Below are positions 42,907-51,698 of a stretch of DNA of 64,000 nt, in pieces. Source of the stretch: Azospirillum oleiclasticum (GTDB lineage Bacteria; Pseudomonadota; Alphaproteobacteria; Azospirillales; Azospirillaceae). The notes below the pieces were generated by a model that made no database searches, was not told the DNA's origin, and worked only from the letters and a program-made list of their open reading frames with translations. Positions within the stretch are counted from its first letter, which is position 1; every line of letters starts with the position of its first letter. The stretch lies in assembly GCF_013423485.1 (NCBI RefSeq), contig NZ_JABFFR010000036.1, positions 1-64,000 of the forward strand, given 5' to 3'. The translations under genes were made by a program, and so were the position numbers.

Positions 42907-44733
42907 ATGCACGCCTTCTTCGAACGCCTCTTCGACCCGCTGGCTCCCAAGCCGATCGTCCAGCCGCCGGCACGCGTGGGGTCCTTCTACGCGCATTTCC
43001 TGAAGCCGGTGCGCGGGCTGCTGGCGGCGACGCTGTTCGTCTCCGGGCTGGCGTCGCTGTCGGAGCTGGCGATCTTCGCCTTCGTCGGCACGCTGGTGGA
43101 CTGGATGGGCACCACCCCGCGGGCCGAGTTCCTGGAGCGCCACGGCTGGGCGCTCGCCGGCATGGCCGTGGTGGCGCTGGTGGTGCGTCCGCTGCTGGTG
43201 GTCGGCTCGCGCGGGCTGATCAACCTGACGCTGGTGCCGGCGCTGACCAACGCGGTGCGGTGGGAGAATCACCGCTGGGTGCTGCGGCAGAGCCTGTCCT
43301 TCTTCCAGAACGACTTCGCCGGCCGGGTTGCCCAGAAGGTGATGTCCACGGGTGCGGCGCTGCGCGAAACCATCGTCAACATCATCGACGGGGTGTGGTT
43401 CCTGGCCACCTTCCTGGTCGGCACGGCGGCGCTGCTGGCGGCGCTCGACTGGCGGCTGCTGCTGCCGGTGCTGGCCTGGACCATCGCCTACGGCGTGGTG
43501 GTGGCGGTGATGGTGCCGCCGGTGCGCCACAAGTCCGCCACCCTGTCGGAGGCGACCTCCTCGCTGTCGGGCCGGGTGGTGGACAGCTACACCAGCATCC
43601 TGTCGGTCAAGCTGTTCGCCCACGCCGAGCGGGAGGACGATTTCGCGCGCGAGGGCGTGCAGCGCCAGCTCGCCGCCTACCGCGTGATGATGCGGGCGAT
43701 CTTCGACATGACGGTGACGCTCACCATCGTCAACGGCGTGCTGCTGGTGGCGACGGCGGGGCTGGCGGTGCATCTGTGGCTGGCCGGGGCGGTCAGCGTC
43801 GGCGCGCTCGCCATCGCCACCGGACTGATCATCCGGCTGACCCAGATGTCCGGCTGGATCCTGCGCACCATCACCTCGCTGTTCGAGAATGTCGGCACCG
43901 TGCAGAACGGCGCGGAGACCATCGCGAGGCCGCACGCGGTGACCGACCGGCCGGGCGCCCCGGCGCTGGCGGTGACGCAGGGCGACATCCGTTTCGAGGG
44001 CGTCCGCTTCGGCTACGGCAAGCCGGAGCCGGTGATCGACGGGCTGGACCTGCACGTGCGGCCCGGCGAGAAGGTCGGGCTGGTCGGCCGCTCGGGTGCC
44101 GGCAAATCGACGCTGGTCAACCTGCTGCTGCGCTTCTACGACCTGGAGGGGGGGTCCATCCGCATCGACGGGCAGGACATCGCGGGGGTGACCCAGGCCA
44201 GCCTGCGCGCCGCCATCGGCATGGTCACCCAGGACACCGCGCTGCTGCACCGTTCCATCGCCGACAACATCCGCTACGGCCGGCCCGACGCCCTTGAGGC
44301 CGACATGGTGCGCGCCGCGGAGCTGGCCGAGGCCGACGGCTTCATCCGGGAGCTGCGCGACCGCCAGGGGCGCGCCGGCTACGAGGTGCTGGTGGGCGAG
44401 CGCGGGGTGAAGCTGTCGGGCGGGCAGCGCCAGCGCGTCGCCATCGCCCGGGTGATCCTGAAGGATGCCCCCATCCTGGTGCTGGACGAGGCGACCAGCG
44501 CGCTGGACAGCGAGGTGGAGGCGGCCATCCAGGGCCAGCTCGCCGGCCTGATGCGCGGGCGCACGGTGATCGCCATCGCCCACCGGCTGTCCACCATCGC
44601 GGCACTCGACCGGCTGGTGGTGATGGACCGCGGCCGCATCGTGGAACAGGGAAGCCACCGCGATCTGGTCGACCGCGGCGGCCTGTACGCCCGCCTGTGG
44701 GAGCGGCAGTCGGGCGGCTTCCTGGGTGTGTGA
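42907..44733 (+). CDS. ABC exporter, fused membrane and ATP-binding domains
   Basis: A 608-residue half-transporter of the MsbA/multidrug type. The membrane domain covers about 30-340 with six helices, and the nucleotide-binding domain has Walker A GRSGAGKST, Q-loop MVTQDTALLH, signature LSGGQRQRVAIAR, Walker B ILVLDEATSALD and H-loop AIAHRLS. There is no C39 peptidase domain. It lies 83 bases behind the RTX gene, but the sequence is closer to general exporters than to HlyB/PrtD, so a role in secreting the RTX protein is uncertain. ATG 42907 is chosen over a longer in-frame leader that begins in the spacer. Confidence 0.9.
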   Translation: MHAFFERLFDPLAPKPIVQPPARVGSFYAHFLKPVRGLLAATLFVSGLASLSELAIFAFVGTLVDWMGTTPRAEFLERHGWALAGMAVVALVVRPLLVVGSRGLINLTLVPALTNAVRWENHRWVLRQSLSFFQNDFAGRVAQKVMSTGAALRETIVNIIDGVWFLATFLVGTAALLAALDWRLLLPVLAWTIAYGVVVAVMVPPVRHKSATLSEATSSLSGRVVDSYTSILSVKLFAHAEREDDFAREGVQRQLAAYRVMMRAIFDMTVTLTIVNGVLLVATAGLAVHLWLAGAVSVGALAIATGLIIRLTQMSGWILRTITSLFENVGTVQNGAETIARPHAVTDRPGAPALAVTQGDIRFEGVRFGYGKPEPVIDGLDLHVRPGEKVGLVGRSGAGKSTLVNLLLRFYDLEGGSIRIDGQDIAGVTQASLRAAIGMVTQDTALLHRSIADNIRYGRPDALEADMVRAAELAEADGFIRELRDRQGRAGYEVLVGERGVKLSGGQRQRVAIARVILKDAPILVLDEATSALDSEVEAAIQGQLAGLMRGRTVIAIAHRLSTIAALDRLVVMDRGRIVEQGSHRDLVDRGGLYARLWERQSGGFLGV

Positions 44734-44766
44734 CGGGGGGAGTGTGACGGGGGACTTGGCGGCCGC

Positions 44767-45810
44767 TCAGCTCCCCGGCTCGTCGTGCAGTTCGGGGAAG
44801 AACAGGTCCTTCCAGCTGTCGGGCTTGGTGCGGATGGTGCCGATCTTGTGCAGGAACTCCGCGTATTTCATGGAGTTCAGCGGGGTGGTGGTGAAGCGCG
44901 AGTCGGGGTCGGTGATGATGGCGCGGACGAAGGCGGGGTCGAGCTTGGCGTTGTCCTCGACCAGATAGATCCGCGTCGCCTCGTCCGGATCGGCGTTGAT
45001 GAAGGCCTGCGCCTCGCGCAGGGCGGCGAGGAAGGCGCCGTAGATCTTCGGGTTCTCCTTGTGGAAGTCGCCGCGGGTCCACAGCATGTTGAAGGTCGCC
45101 GGGCCGCCGAGGACATCGTACGAGGACAGGATCTTGCGCATCCCCGGCTGCTGAAGAAGTTGGTACTGGAAGGGCGGCGTGCCGAAATAGGCGTTGATCT
45201 CCGAGCGGCCGGACATCAGCGCCGCCATGGCGTCCGGATGGCGCATCGACACGGTCAGCCCGTCATAGGTGGCGTGCTTGCCCGGCCCCAGGGTCTGCTC
45301 CGCCGCCATTTGCAGCGTCACCGCCATGGTGGAGATCTTCACCGCCGTCACCGCGATGCGGTCCTTGTCGCTGAAATCCGTCAGCGTCCGGATGTTGGGG
45401 TTCGCGGTGACCAGATACATCGGCAGCGCGTTCAGGATGGCGACGCCGCGCACCCCGAAGGACCGGCGGGTGCGGTCCCACACGGTGAGGAAGACGGTGA
45501 CGCCGCCCGACGCGATGTCGAGGCTGCGCGACAGCAGGGCGTCGTTCATGGCGACGCCGCTGCCCAGCCCCGACCATTTCACCTCCACCTGCGGCAGCCC
45601 GGCCCGCTGGAGATGCTGCTCCAGCAGCTTGCGGTTCTTCATCACGTGCAACGGCAGATAGCCGATGCCGAACTGTTGGGCGATCCGGATCTCGCGGGCC
45701 TCGGCCCGCGCGCCCTGGCCACTCGGCACGATCAGCGCCGCCGCGAGGACGGACAGACCGATCAGGATCGACAAGCCGATCCGGGACGCGCGACGTGGAT
45801 GGAATGACAT
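44767..45810 (-). CDS. ABC transporter substrate-binding protein (taurine/nitrate/sulfonate type)
   Basis: A 347-residue periplasmic protein. A twin-Arg-containing hydrophobic leader (RIGLSILIGLSVLAAALIV) is cleaved near ARA-EAREIRIAQQ. The mature start REIRIAQQFGIGYLPLHVMKNRKLLE is typical of SsuA/TauA/NMT1-like proteins. GLGSGVAMNDALLSRSLDIASGG is the ligand-loop region. It is the third gene of a minus-strand operon (ATPase, permease, binding protein). Substrate is not determinable; aliphatic sulfonates or related anions are typical for this group. Confidence 0.88.
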   Translation of the reverse strand: MSFHPRRASRIGLSILIGLSVLAAALIVPSGQGARAEAREIRIAQQFGIGYLPLHVMKNRKLLEQHLQRAGLPQVEVKWSGLGSGVAMNDALLSRSLDIASGGVTVFLTVWDRTRRSFGVRGVAILNALPMYLVTANPNIRTLTDFSDKDRIAVTAVKISTMAVTLQMAAEQTLGPGKHATYDGLTVSMRHPDAMAALMSGRSEINAYFGTPPFQYQLLQQPGMRKILSSYDVLGGPATFNMLWTRGDFHKENPKIYGAFLAALREAQAFINADPDEATRIYLVEDNAKLDPAFVRAIITDPDSRFTTTPLNSMKYAEFLHKIGTIRTKPDSWKDLFFPELHDEPGS

Positions 45811-45877
45811 GGATGGCCCTCTCCGATGGTGAAGGGGAATGGCGACGGGATGGAGCCGCCGGGGTCGCGGTCGGGCG

Positions 45878-46741
45878 TCAGGACCGCTGCACCCCCCAGC
45901 GGCGCACGGTGCGGGCCTCGACCACGCCGAAGACGGCGGCGTCGGCCAGCAGACCGATCAGGATGATGGCCGCAAGGCCGGCGAAGACGTTCGCCGTCTC
46001 CAGCAGGTTGCGGTTCTCGTAGATGAACCAGCCGATGCCGCCCCCGCCCGAACTGATGCCGAACACCATTTCCGCGGCGATCAGGGTACGCCAGGCGAAG
46101 GCCCAGCTCACCTTGAGCCCGGTGAGGATCGACGGGAAGGCCGCCGGCACCATGATCAGCAGGATGAAGCGCGGACCCCTGAGGCCGTAGTTGCGCCCGA
46201 CCATGCGCAGCGTCTCGCCGACACCGAGGAAGCCGGAATGCAGGTTCAGCGCCATCGGCCACAGCACCGCGTGCACCAGCACGAAGACCAGGCTGATCTC
46301 GCCCAGCCCGAACCACAAGAGCGACAGCGGCAGCAGCGCGATCGCCGGCAGCGGGTTGAACAGGGCGGTCAGGATGCGCAGCAGGTCGGTGCCGACGCGC
46401 GAGGAGATGGCGATCATGGTCAGCACCGCCGCCGCCAGCACGCCGAGCGCGTAGCCCGCCATCAGCGTCTTCAGCGAGGCGAGCACGCGGACCGACAGGC
46501 TGCCGTCCAGCATGCTGCGCCAGAAGGCGTCGGCGGTTTCCGACAGGGTCGGAAACATGATGACCACGTCGAGATGGCGGGCGTAGCCCTCCCACAACGC
46601 CGCCAGCAGACCCAGCAGCACCAGGCGTCGGAACAGGGTGCTGTTGCCCAGCCGCTCCCACACCGACAAGGGGCGCTGGACGACGACCGGCTCGTCGGTG
46701 CAGTCCGGACCGGATTCGGGAATGGCGCGGTCGATCAGCAC
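45878..46741 (-). CDS. ABC transporter permease (taurine/nitrate/sulfonate type)
   Basis: A 287-residue inner-membrane permease of the SsuC/TauC family with six helices and the cytoplasmic coupling loop ETLRMVGRNYGLRGPRFILL. It begins at GTG 46741 because AAGGAGG lies ideally upstream and because this start overlaps the stop of the ATPase gene by seven bases. The segment MFPTLSETADAFWRSMLDG near the N-terminus is characteristic of the group. It is followed after 67 bases by the binding protein gene. Confidence 0.9.
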   Translation of the reverse strand: MLIDRAIPESGPDCTDEPVVVQRPLSVWERLGNSTLFRRLVLLGLLAALWEGYARHLDVVIMFPTLSETADAFWRSMLDGSLSVRVLASLKTLMAGYALGVLAAAVLTMIAISSRVGTDLLRILTALFNPLPAIALLPLSLLWFGLGEISLVFVLVHAVLWPMALNLHSGFLGVGETLRMVGRNYGLRGPRFILLIMVPAAFPSILTGLKVSWAFAWRTLIAAEMVFGISSGGGGIGWFIYENRNLLETANVFAGLAAIILIGLLADAAVFGVVEARTVRRWGVQRS

Positions 46742-47574
46742 GGCTGGGCCTCCTTGCGGCTGGCGGGGCCGTGACCGGCCGTGCCCTCGGTGAAGAGCAT
46801 GTCGTGGATGCGCCGGTGCAGTGCGGAAAAGCCGGGGGAGCCGACGTCGCCCAGCCCGTAGTCGCGGGCGTCGAGCACGTCGCGCACCCGCCCCGGGTGC
46901 GGCGTCAGAACCACGATCCGCGAGCCCAGCACGATCGCTTCCTCGATGGAGTGGGTGACGAACATCATGGTGAAGCCGATGTCCTCCCACAGGCGCAGCA
47001 GTTCCTCCTGCATGCGCCGGCGGGTCAGCGCGTCGAGTGCCGCGAAGGGCTCGTCCATGAGAAGGATGTCGGCTCCCATCGCCATGGCGCGCGCGATGGC
47101 GACGCGCTGCTTCATGCCGCCCGACAGCATGTGCGGGTAGACGTCGCGGAACTTGGTCAGCCCGACCTTGGCGATGGCCGCGTCGGCACGCGCCTTGGCC
47201 TCGGCCCGCGGCGTGCCGGTGGTGACCAGCGGAAACAGCACGTTGTGGAAGACCGTCTTCCAGTAGAGGAGCTGGTCGAACTCCTGGAACACCACGATGC
47301 GGTCGGGTCCCGGACGGTCGATCGGCCGCCCGTTCAGCCGCATGGTCCCCTCCACCGGCTTCAGAAAGCCCGCCACCGCCTTGAGCAGCGTGGATTTGCC
47401 GCAACCCGACGGCCCCAGCAGCACGAAGCGGTCGCCACGCTCGACGCGGAAGCTCACCCGGTGGGTGGCGGTGATGAGATGGGCCTCCGTCTTGTACTGG
47501 AGTGTGACATCGTCCACCACGAGGAGTGACCCGTTTTCCGCAGATCCCTTTTCGGGAGAATTTATTGTACTCAT
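46735..47574 (-). CDS. ABC transporter ATP-binding protein (taurine/nitrate/sulfonate type)
   Basis: A 279-residue ATPase of the SsuB/TauB/NrtD family. Walker A GPSGCGKST, Q-loop VVFQEFDQLLYW, signature LSGGMKQRVAIARAM, Walker B ILLMDEPFAALD and switch MFVTHS are intact. The C-terminal stretch PHPGRVRDVLDARDYGLGD is usual in the group. It is the first gene of the operon, transcribed away from the orphan TRAP binding protein gene. ATG 47574 is preferred over 47613 because the domain begins after a short Ser/Glu tail and AAGGCGA lies close. Confidence 0.92.
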   Translation of the reverse strand: MSTINSPEKGSAENGSLLVVDDVTLQYKTEAHLITATHRVSFRVERGDRFVLLGPSGCGKSTLLKAVAGFLKPVEGTMRLNGRPIDRPGPDRIVVFQEFDQLLYWKTVFHNVLFPLVTTGTPRAEAKARADAAIAKVGLTKFRDVYPHMLSGGMKQRVAIARAMAMGADILLMDEPFAALDALTRRRMQEELLRLWEDIGFTMMFVTHSIEEAIVLGSRIVVLTPHPGRVRDVLDARDYGLGDVGSPGFSALHRRIHDMLFTEGTAGHGPASRKEAQPC

Positions 47575-48022
47575 CTTCGCCTTGAGCTCCGAAGTTGGCG
47601 CAAATCCACCCATCCGATAGAATTTGCGTCGATAACCTCCTGCGCAGGTGGCGAACCACCGCCTTCACCACCATGCCCGTCCGACGCTTTCATTAGCCTA
47701 CTTCTAATAGCGATCTTCCCATGTGGAAGGTGAACAGCACCATGACTTCATCAATAATCGAATACACTTTGACGGATTTCCTCAGTATCAATACAATAAG
47801 TGTACGTATGAACCGGACGATGGTCAAGTGTCTTACCGATCGCGAAGGCCGTTCCTGATTATTATCAAGCGCCATTGCCAACAAAATATGAATTTTCCTT
47901 AGCAGTTTAATTATCAGCGTCTGACATATGGCTGTATGTGTCGCACCGTCATTGGATTGCTTACCTTGGAGAAATGGTTCATGATCCCGGCCGACTGGAT
48001 CGAACAAGTGAGAGACGGAAAG
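47575..48022. other. AT-rich divergent promoter region
   Basis: About 450 bases, markedly less GC-rich than the surroundings, between the divergent ABC operon and TRAP binding protein. It contains a spaced inverted repeat TACACTT (47763-47769) / AAGTGTA (47798-47804) and several TA-rich hexamers suitable as -10 elements. No coding frame was convincing. It most likely holds both promoters and an operator for an unseen regulator. Confidence 0.4.
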
Positions 48023-49027
48023 ATGCCCAGCTTCGATTCCCTCGGTAAGTCGGCCTTCACGGCGATTGCCGCTGCCGCCTTTGGTTGCGTTCTGGGGCTG
48101 GCGGCGGGTGGCGCCCAGGCACAGACCGTGGTCAAGTTCGCGCATGTCGGCGGCCCCAACTCCGCCTTCACCGCGGGCGCCAAGGCCTTCGCCGCGAAGT
48201 TCGGCGAACTGACCCAGGGCCGCTACAAGGTCGAGGAGTTCGGCGCCAGCGCGCTCGGCAACGAGACGCAGATCATCGAAGGTCTGAAGGCGGGCACCAT
48301 CGATCTCGGCCTGTCGGGGCTGGCCGGCCCGCTGCCGGTGCTGGTGCCGGAGCTGGGCGTGATCGTGATCCCCAACCTCTTCTCCGGTCCGGAGCACGTC
48401 AAGCAGGTGCTGGACGGGCCGATCGGCCAGCGCATCCTCGACGCCATGACCGCCCGCGGCATCATCGGGCTGGGGCTCGGGGACAACGGCTTCCGCCATG
48501 TGCTGCTGACCACCAAGGCCGCCAAGAGCCCGGCCGACCTCGCCGGCCTCAAGATCCGCATTCCCAACAGCCCGACCCTGGAAAAGGTGTTCAAGGCCTG
48601 GGGCGCCGAGCCGGTCGCCATGAACATCGACAGCGTCTACGACGCGCTGAAGACCGGCCGCGTCGATGGCATGGAGAACTCCATCCCGAACGCGGCGTCC
48701 TACCGCTTCTTCGATTTCGTGAAGAACGTGTCGATGCTGAACTACGCCTACTCGTCGCTGGTGTTCCTGGCCTCGCCGGACTTCGTCGCCGAGCTGAGCG
48801 ACGCCGACAAGGCGGCGCTGAAGCAGGCCGGCCTCGCCGGTGCCCAGGCCACCCGCGATTTCAACGAGGGGGAACAGAAGAAGCTGATGGAGCAGCTCAA
48901 AGGCCAGGGTGTGTCCTTCCACACCGATGTTGACAAGGCCGCCTTCACCGCCGCTGTCAAGCCGGTGCAGGAAGAGCTCGGCGCCAAATACGGCGATCTC
49001 TTCAAGCAGATCATCGCCACGAAGTAA
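48023..49027 (+). CDS. TRAP transporter substrate-binding protein (DctP), orphan
   Basis: A 334-residue periplasmic binding protein. Signal peptide about 1-34 (AFTAIAAAAFGCVLGLAAGG, cleavage at AQA-QTVVKF). The mature domain shows DctP features: VVKFAHVGGPNSAF, GNETQIIEGLKAGTIDLGL, GLKIRIPNSPTLEKVFKAWGA with the ligand-binding Arg, and DGMENSIPNA. No DctQ/DctM genes adjoin, while a chemoreceptor gene follows after 42 bases, suggesting the ligand-bound protein may also feed chemotaxis. The permeases at 29.3-31.1 kb lack a binding protein, so pairing in trans is conceivable. ATG 48023 has GGAA-rich sequence ahead; in-frame ATG 47981 is an alternative. Confidence 0.88.
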   Translation: MPSFDSLGKSAFTAIAAAAFGCVLGLAAGGAQAQTVVKFAHVGGPNSAFTAGAKAFAAKFGELTQGRYKVEEFGASALGNETQIIEGLKAGTIDLGLSGLAGPLPVLVPELGVIVIPNLFSGPEHVKQVLDGPIGQRILDAMTARGIIGLGLGDNGFRHVLLTTKAAKSPADLAGLKIRIPNSPTLEKVFKAWGAEPVAMNIDSVYDALKTGRVDGMENSIPNAASYRFFDFVKNVSMLNYAYSSLVFLASPDFVAELSDADKAALKQAGLAGAQATRDFNEGEQKKLMEQLKGQGVSFHTDVDKAAFTAAVKPVQEELGAKYGDLFKQIIATK

Positions 49028-49069
49028 CGACCGACCGGGCCCGCCGGCCAACCCTGAGGTGATTTCACC

Positions 49070-51103
49070 ATGCGTGTCTTGAGCTTCCTCGTGGCGGCGA
49101 CGTCACGGATTCGCATCACCTACCGCGTGTTCGGTGGTCTCCTGCTGGTCATCGCGATGACCGGCGTGCTGGCCTTCCTGTTCTCCGGGGTGCTCGCGAC
49201 GGTTCGTCAGGGAGCGGAGACGCTGGCGGGCGCCAACCGCGCGGCGCTCCAGATGGTCGATCTTGTGGTTGAGCTCCAGCAGAGCTACGCCCGGGTGATG
49301 GAGTTCACCATCACCCAGACCGACGAGACGACCAAGGCTGCCCAGGACGCCGTGGCACTGATCGGGGCGGCCCCGGAACGGGTCCGCGCCATCGCCACCG
49401 CCCCCGAGCACCAGCCGCGCGTGAAGGAGATCGAGGAGGCGGCCGGCATCTACCAGGCCGCCTTCGGCCGTATCTCCGAAGCGACGATCCGCCGGGTCGA
49501 CGGCGCCAGCAAGGCGACCGCGATCGGCGCGGACCTCACCACCACCGTCCAGGCCATCATCGACCAGGGCGTCAACGCCCAGAACCGCGGCGTCCTGCAG
49601 AACGGCCTGCGGGTGCAGCAGTATCTCCAGCTCGTGCGGGTCGGCACCGCCCGCTTCATGGCCAGTCGCGACCCCAACACGGTCGCGTCGGTCAAGACCG
49701 CACTGGAAAAGGCGCGCAGCGACCTCGCCCCGCTGCGTGAGGCGGCCGCCGAACTGCCGCGCGTCCAGCGCTTCGTCGGCCGCGTCGAGACCAGCCTGAA
49801 CGACCTGACGACCACCTTCAACGAGATCCTGAAGGAGGACCGCAACCTCGTCGCCGCCGAGGAGACGAGTCGCGACGCGTCGGAGCGGCTGATCCAGGCG
49901 GCCGGCCAGCTCCGCGCCGATTTCATCGCCACCCAGAATGCGGCCGAGAGCGACGTGTTCACGGTGATCGCCGACATGTCCAGCCGCTCCACCATCCTGG
50001 CGATCGGCATCGTGCTGATCTCGGGCGTGCTGGCCTGGGTGATCGGCTTCACCATTTCGCACCCGCTGCAGGTGATCGCCAGCGTCATGTCGTCGCTGTC
50101 GGCCGGCAACTACGAGGTCGAGGTCCCCTACCGCGAGAACCGTGACGAGATCGGCGGCATGGCGCGCGCCGTGCAGATCTTCAAGGAGAACGCGGTCAAG
50201 GTGCGCGAGCTGTCGGCCGAGGGCGAACGGCTGAAGGAGGCCGCGGCCCGCGAGCGTACGGAACTGTTGGCCCGGACCGTCAACCGCTTCCAGCAGACGG
50301 TCGCCTCGAAGCTGACCCAGGTGTCGGAATCCACCACCCAGATGACCAGCGTCACCGGATCGGTCGCCGGCAAGATGGTGGAGGCGGAGCGCGGCAGCCA
50401 GGAGATCACCCAGGCCACCTCCGAAACGATCGCCAACGTCGAGAGCATCGCCGCGGCGACCGAGGAGCTGTCCGCCACCATCTCCGACATCGCCCACCGC
50501 ATCACCGAGAGCGCACGCATCGCCCGCTCCACCGCCGACGCGGCGGAGAACACCAGCCACACCGTGGGCGATCTGGCCAGCCAGGCCGACAAGATCGGCG
50601 ACATCGTGCGCATGATCAGCGAGATCGCCCAGCGCACCAACCTGCTGGCGCTCAACGCCACCATCGAGGCGGCGCGCGCCGGCGAGGCCGGCAAGGGCTT
50701 TGCCGTGGTGGCGGGCGAGGTCAAGCACCTCGCCAACCAGACGGCCAAGGCGACGGAGGAGATCACCCGCCAGATCTCCGGCATCCAGCAGGCCACCAGC
50801 CGCGCGGTGGAGGGCATCCGCACCATCTCCAACGTCGCCAACGACGCGCGCGAGCTGGCCACCAGCATCGCGTCCGCCATCGAGGAGCAGAGCGCCACGA
50901 CGCAGGAGATCTCGCGCGGGGCCAGCAGCGCCGCGATGAACGTCCGCGCCGTCGCGCAGAGCATCGAGGTGGTCGCCACCTGCATCACCGACGCCAGCCA
51001 GTCGGTGCAGAGCCTGGAGCAGGAAAGCCACCACAGCGTCGAGGAGTTCCGCAACCTGCAGAACCAGGTTGAGGAGTTCGTCGGCACCGTGCTCGCCGCC
51101 TGA
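49070..51103 (+). CDS. Methyl-accepting chemotaxis protein
   Basis: A 677-residue transmembrane chemoreceptor. Helix 1 is near 21-45, a helical periplasmic sensor of about 260 residues (HBM or four-helix type) follows, then helix 2 around 305-328 ([21 protein letters not shown]) and a HAMP domain ([21 protein letters not shown]). The long cytoplasmic coiled coil contains the CheA/CheW contact tip [20 protein letters not shown]. No C-terminal CheR-binding pentapeptide is present. It lies directly behind an orphan TRAP binding protein, so the sensed ligand may be the same. A terminator follows 49 bases after the stop. Confidence 0.93.
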   Translation: MRVLSFLVAATSRIRITYRVFGGLLLVIAMTGVLAFLFSGVLATVRQGAETLAGANRAALQMVDLVVELQQSYARVMEFTITQTDETTKAAQDAVALIGAAPERVRAIATAPEHQPRVKEIEEAAGIYQAAFGRISEATIRRVDGASKATAIGADLTTTVQAIIDQGVNAQNRGVLQNGLRVQQYLQLVRVGTARFMASRDPNTVASVKTALEKARSDLAPLREAAAELPRVQRFVGRVETSLNDLTTTFNEILKEDRNLVAAEETSRDASERLIQAAGQLRADFIATQNAAESDVFTVIADMSSRSTILAIGIVLISGVLAWVIGFTISHPLQVIASVMSSLSAGNYEVEVPYRENRDEIGGMARAVQIFKENAVKVRELSAEGERLKEAAARERTELLARTVNRFQQTVASKLTQVSESTTQMTSVTGSVAGKMVEAERGSQEITQATSETIANVESIAAATEELSATISDIAHRITESARIARSTADAAENTSHTVGDLASQADKIGDIVRMISEIAQRTNLLALNATIEAARAGEAGKGFAVVAGEVKHLANQTAKATEEITRQISGIQQATSRAVEGIRTISNVANDARELATSIASAIEEQSATTQEISRGASSAAMNVRAVAQSIEVVATCITDASQSVQSLEQESHHSVEEFRNLQNQVEEFVGTVLAA

Positions 51104-51151
51104 TCGCCGACGCCTGCCAGAGCACGGGCGTCGGAATTCCGCCGGAAACAC

Positions 51152-51181
51152 AAAATCCAGCCCGCAGAGGCTGGATTTTTG
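51152..51181 (+). terminator. Rho-independent terminator of the chemoreceptor gene
   Basis: Stem AAAATCCAGCC (51152-51162) pairs with GGCTGGATTTT (51169-51179) over a six-base loop CGCAGA, ending in a T-run. It separates the chemoreceptor gene from the sRNA candidate just downstream. Confidence 0.9.
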
Positions 51182-51197
51182 GCGGCGCAACATCATT

Positions 51198-51272
51198 TTA
51201 TCGTTTGCGCCTCTTGTGAGGCGTTTCCTCCCTAAACTCGGGCCGCGGCGGTATTGCTAGCGGCCTTTTTGT
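51198..51272 (+). ncRNA. Candidate alpha-r8/MmgR-like small RNA, copy 2
   Basis: The same three-part layout as the locus at 31.2 kb: a short hairpin CGCCTC-TTGT-GAGGCG (51208-51223), the identical TTTCCTCCCT tract (51224-51233), then CTCGGGCCGC and a terminator stem GGCCGC/GCGGCC (51241-51265) with T-runs to about 51275. The hairpin arms differ from copy 1 while the tract and the link sequence are conserved. It follows the chemoreceptor terminator, so it should have its own promoter; AT-rich CATCATTTTATCG (51191-51203) is a candidate -10 region. Confidence 0.6.
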
Positions 51273-51391
51273 TTTTGCGCAATAGGCGGAACGTCGGTCA
51301 TACGAACTTTTTCGGCCGTCCGGGAAACTTGCTGCCGCCCGGCCCATGCGGTAAGTCCGATCTCCGGAAGCGGAGCCGAGGGAGTGTTGGT

Positions 51392-51559
51392 GTGGACGAG
51401 GGCGAGGATCCCTGCATCGGGCTGTGCATCATCGGTGACGACGGCCGCTGTCAGGGCTGCGGCCGGACGGAGGAGGAGATTTACGGCCCCCCGCCGGGCG
51501 AGGCCCCCGGCGAGGCCGCCGGCCGATGCGTCACAGCACCAGCCACAGCACCAGGATGA
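51392..51559 (+). CDS. DUF1289 domain small protein
   Basis: A 55-residue Cys-containing peptide. The pattern DPCIGLCIIGDDGRCQGCGR followed by TEEEI is the DUF1289 signature, with four Cys suited to bind a metal. Start GTG 51392 is taken because GAGGGAG lies eight bases before it and the domain begins immediately after; the frame is open further upstream. The C-terminal Pro/Ala-rich tail is not conserved. Members are small, of unknown function. The 3' end overlaps a possible minus-strand small gene. Confidence 0.75.
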   Translation: MDEGEDPCIGLCIIGDDGRCQGCGRTEEEIYGPPPGEAPGEAAGRCVTAPATAPG

Positions 51560-51662
51560 CGGCCATCCAGGCCAGCGCCGCACCCGCGAGCCAGATGGCA
51601 ACCCGGGTCGGGCCGGAATAGCGCTTCATCGGGGTCGCAAGGAAGGTCAAGGCGCGGATCAT
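51531..51662 (-). CDS. Possible 43-residue single-span membrane peptide
   Basis: The frame encodes MIRALTFLATPMKRYSGPTR followed by a hydrophobic helix (VAIWLAGAALAWMAVILVLW) and LVL at the end. A basic N-terminus and one transmembrane segment are typical of genuine small membrane proteins in this GC range, but there is no clear ribosome site and it overlaps the 3' end of the DUF1289 gene on the other strand. It would be read in the same direction as, and just downstream of, the sugar transferase gene. Function unknown. Confidence 0.35.
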   Translation of the reverse strand: MIRALTFLATPMKRYSGPTRVAIWLAGAALAWMAVILVLWLVL

Positions 51663-51698
51663 GGGTGAGGAACGCGGGCGACGGCCCCCGCGTTCCCG

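Noticed and set aside
42907-44733. ABC exporter as the dedicated type I secretion ATPase of the RTX protein
   Set aside because: Lacks the HlyB/PrtD sequence character and no membrane-fusion protein gene adjoins; proximity alone is not enough.
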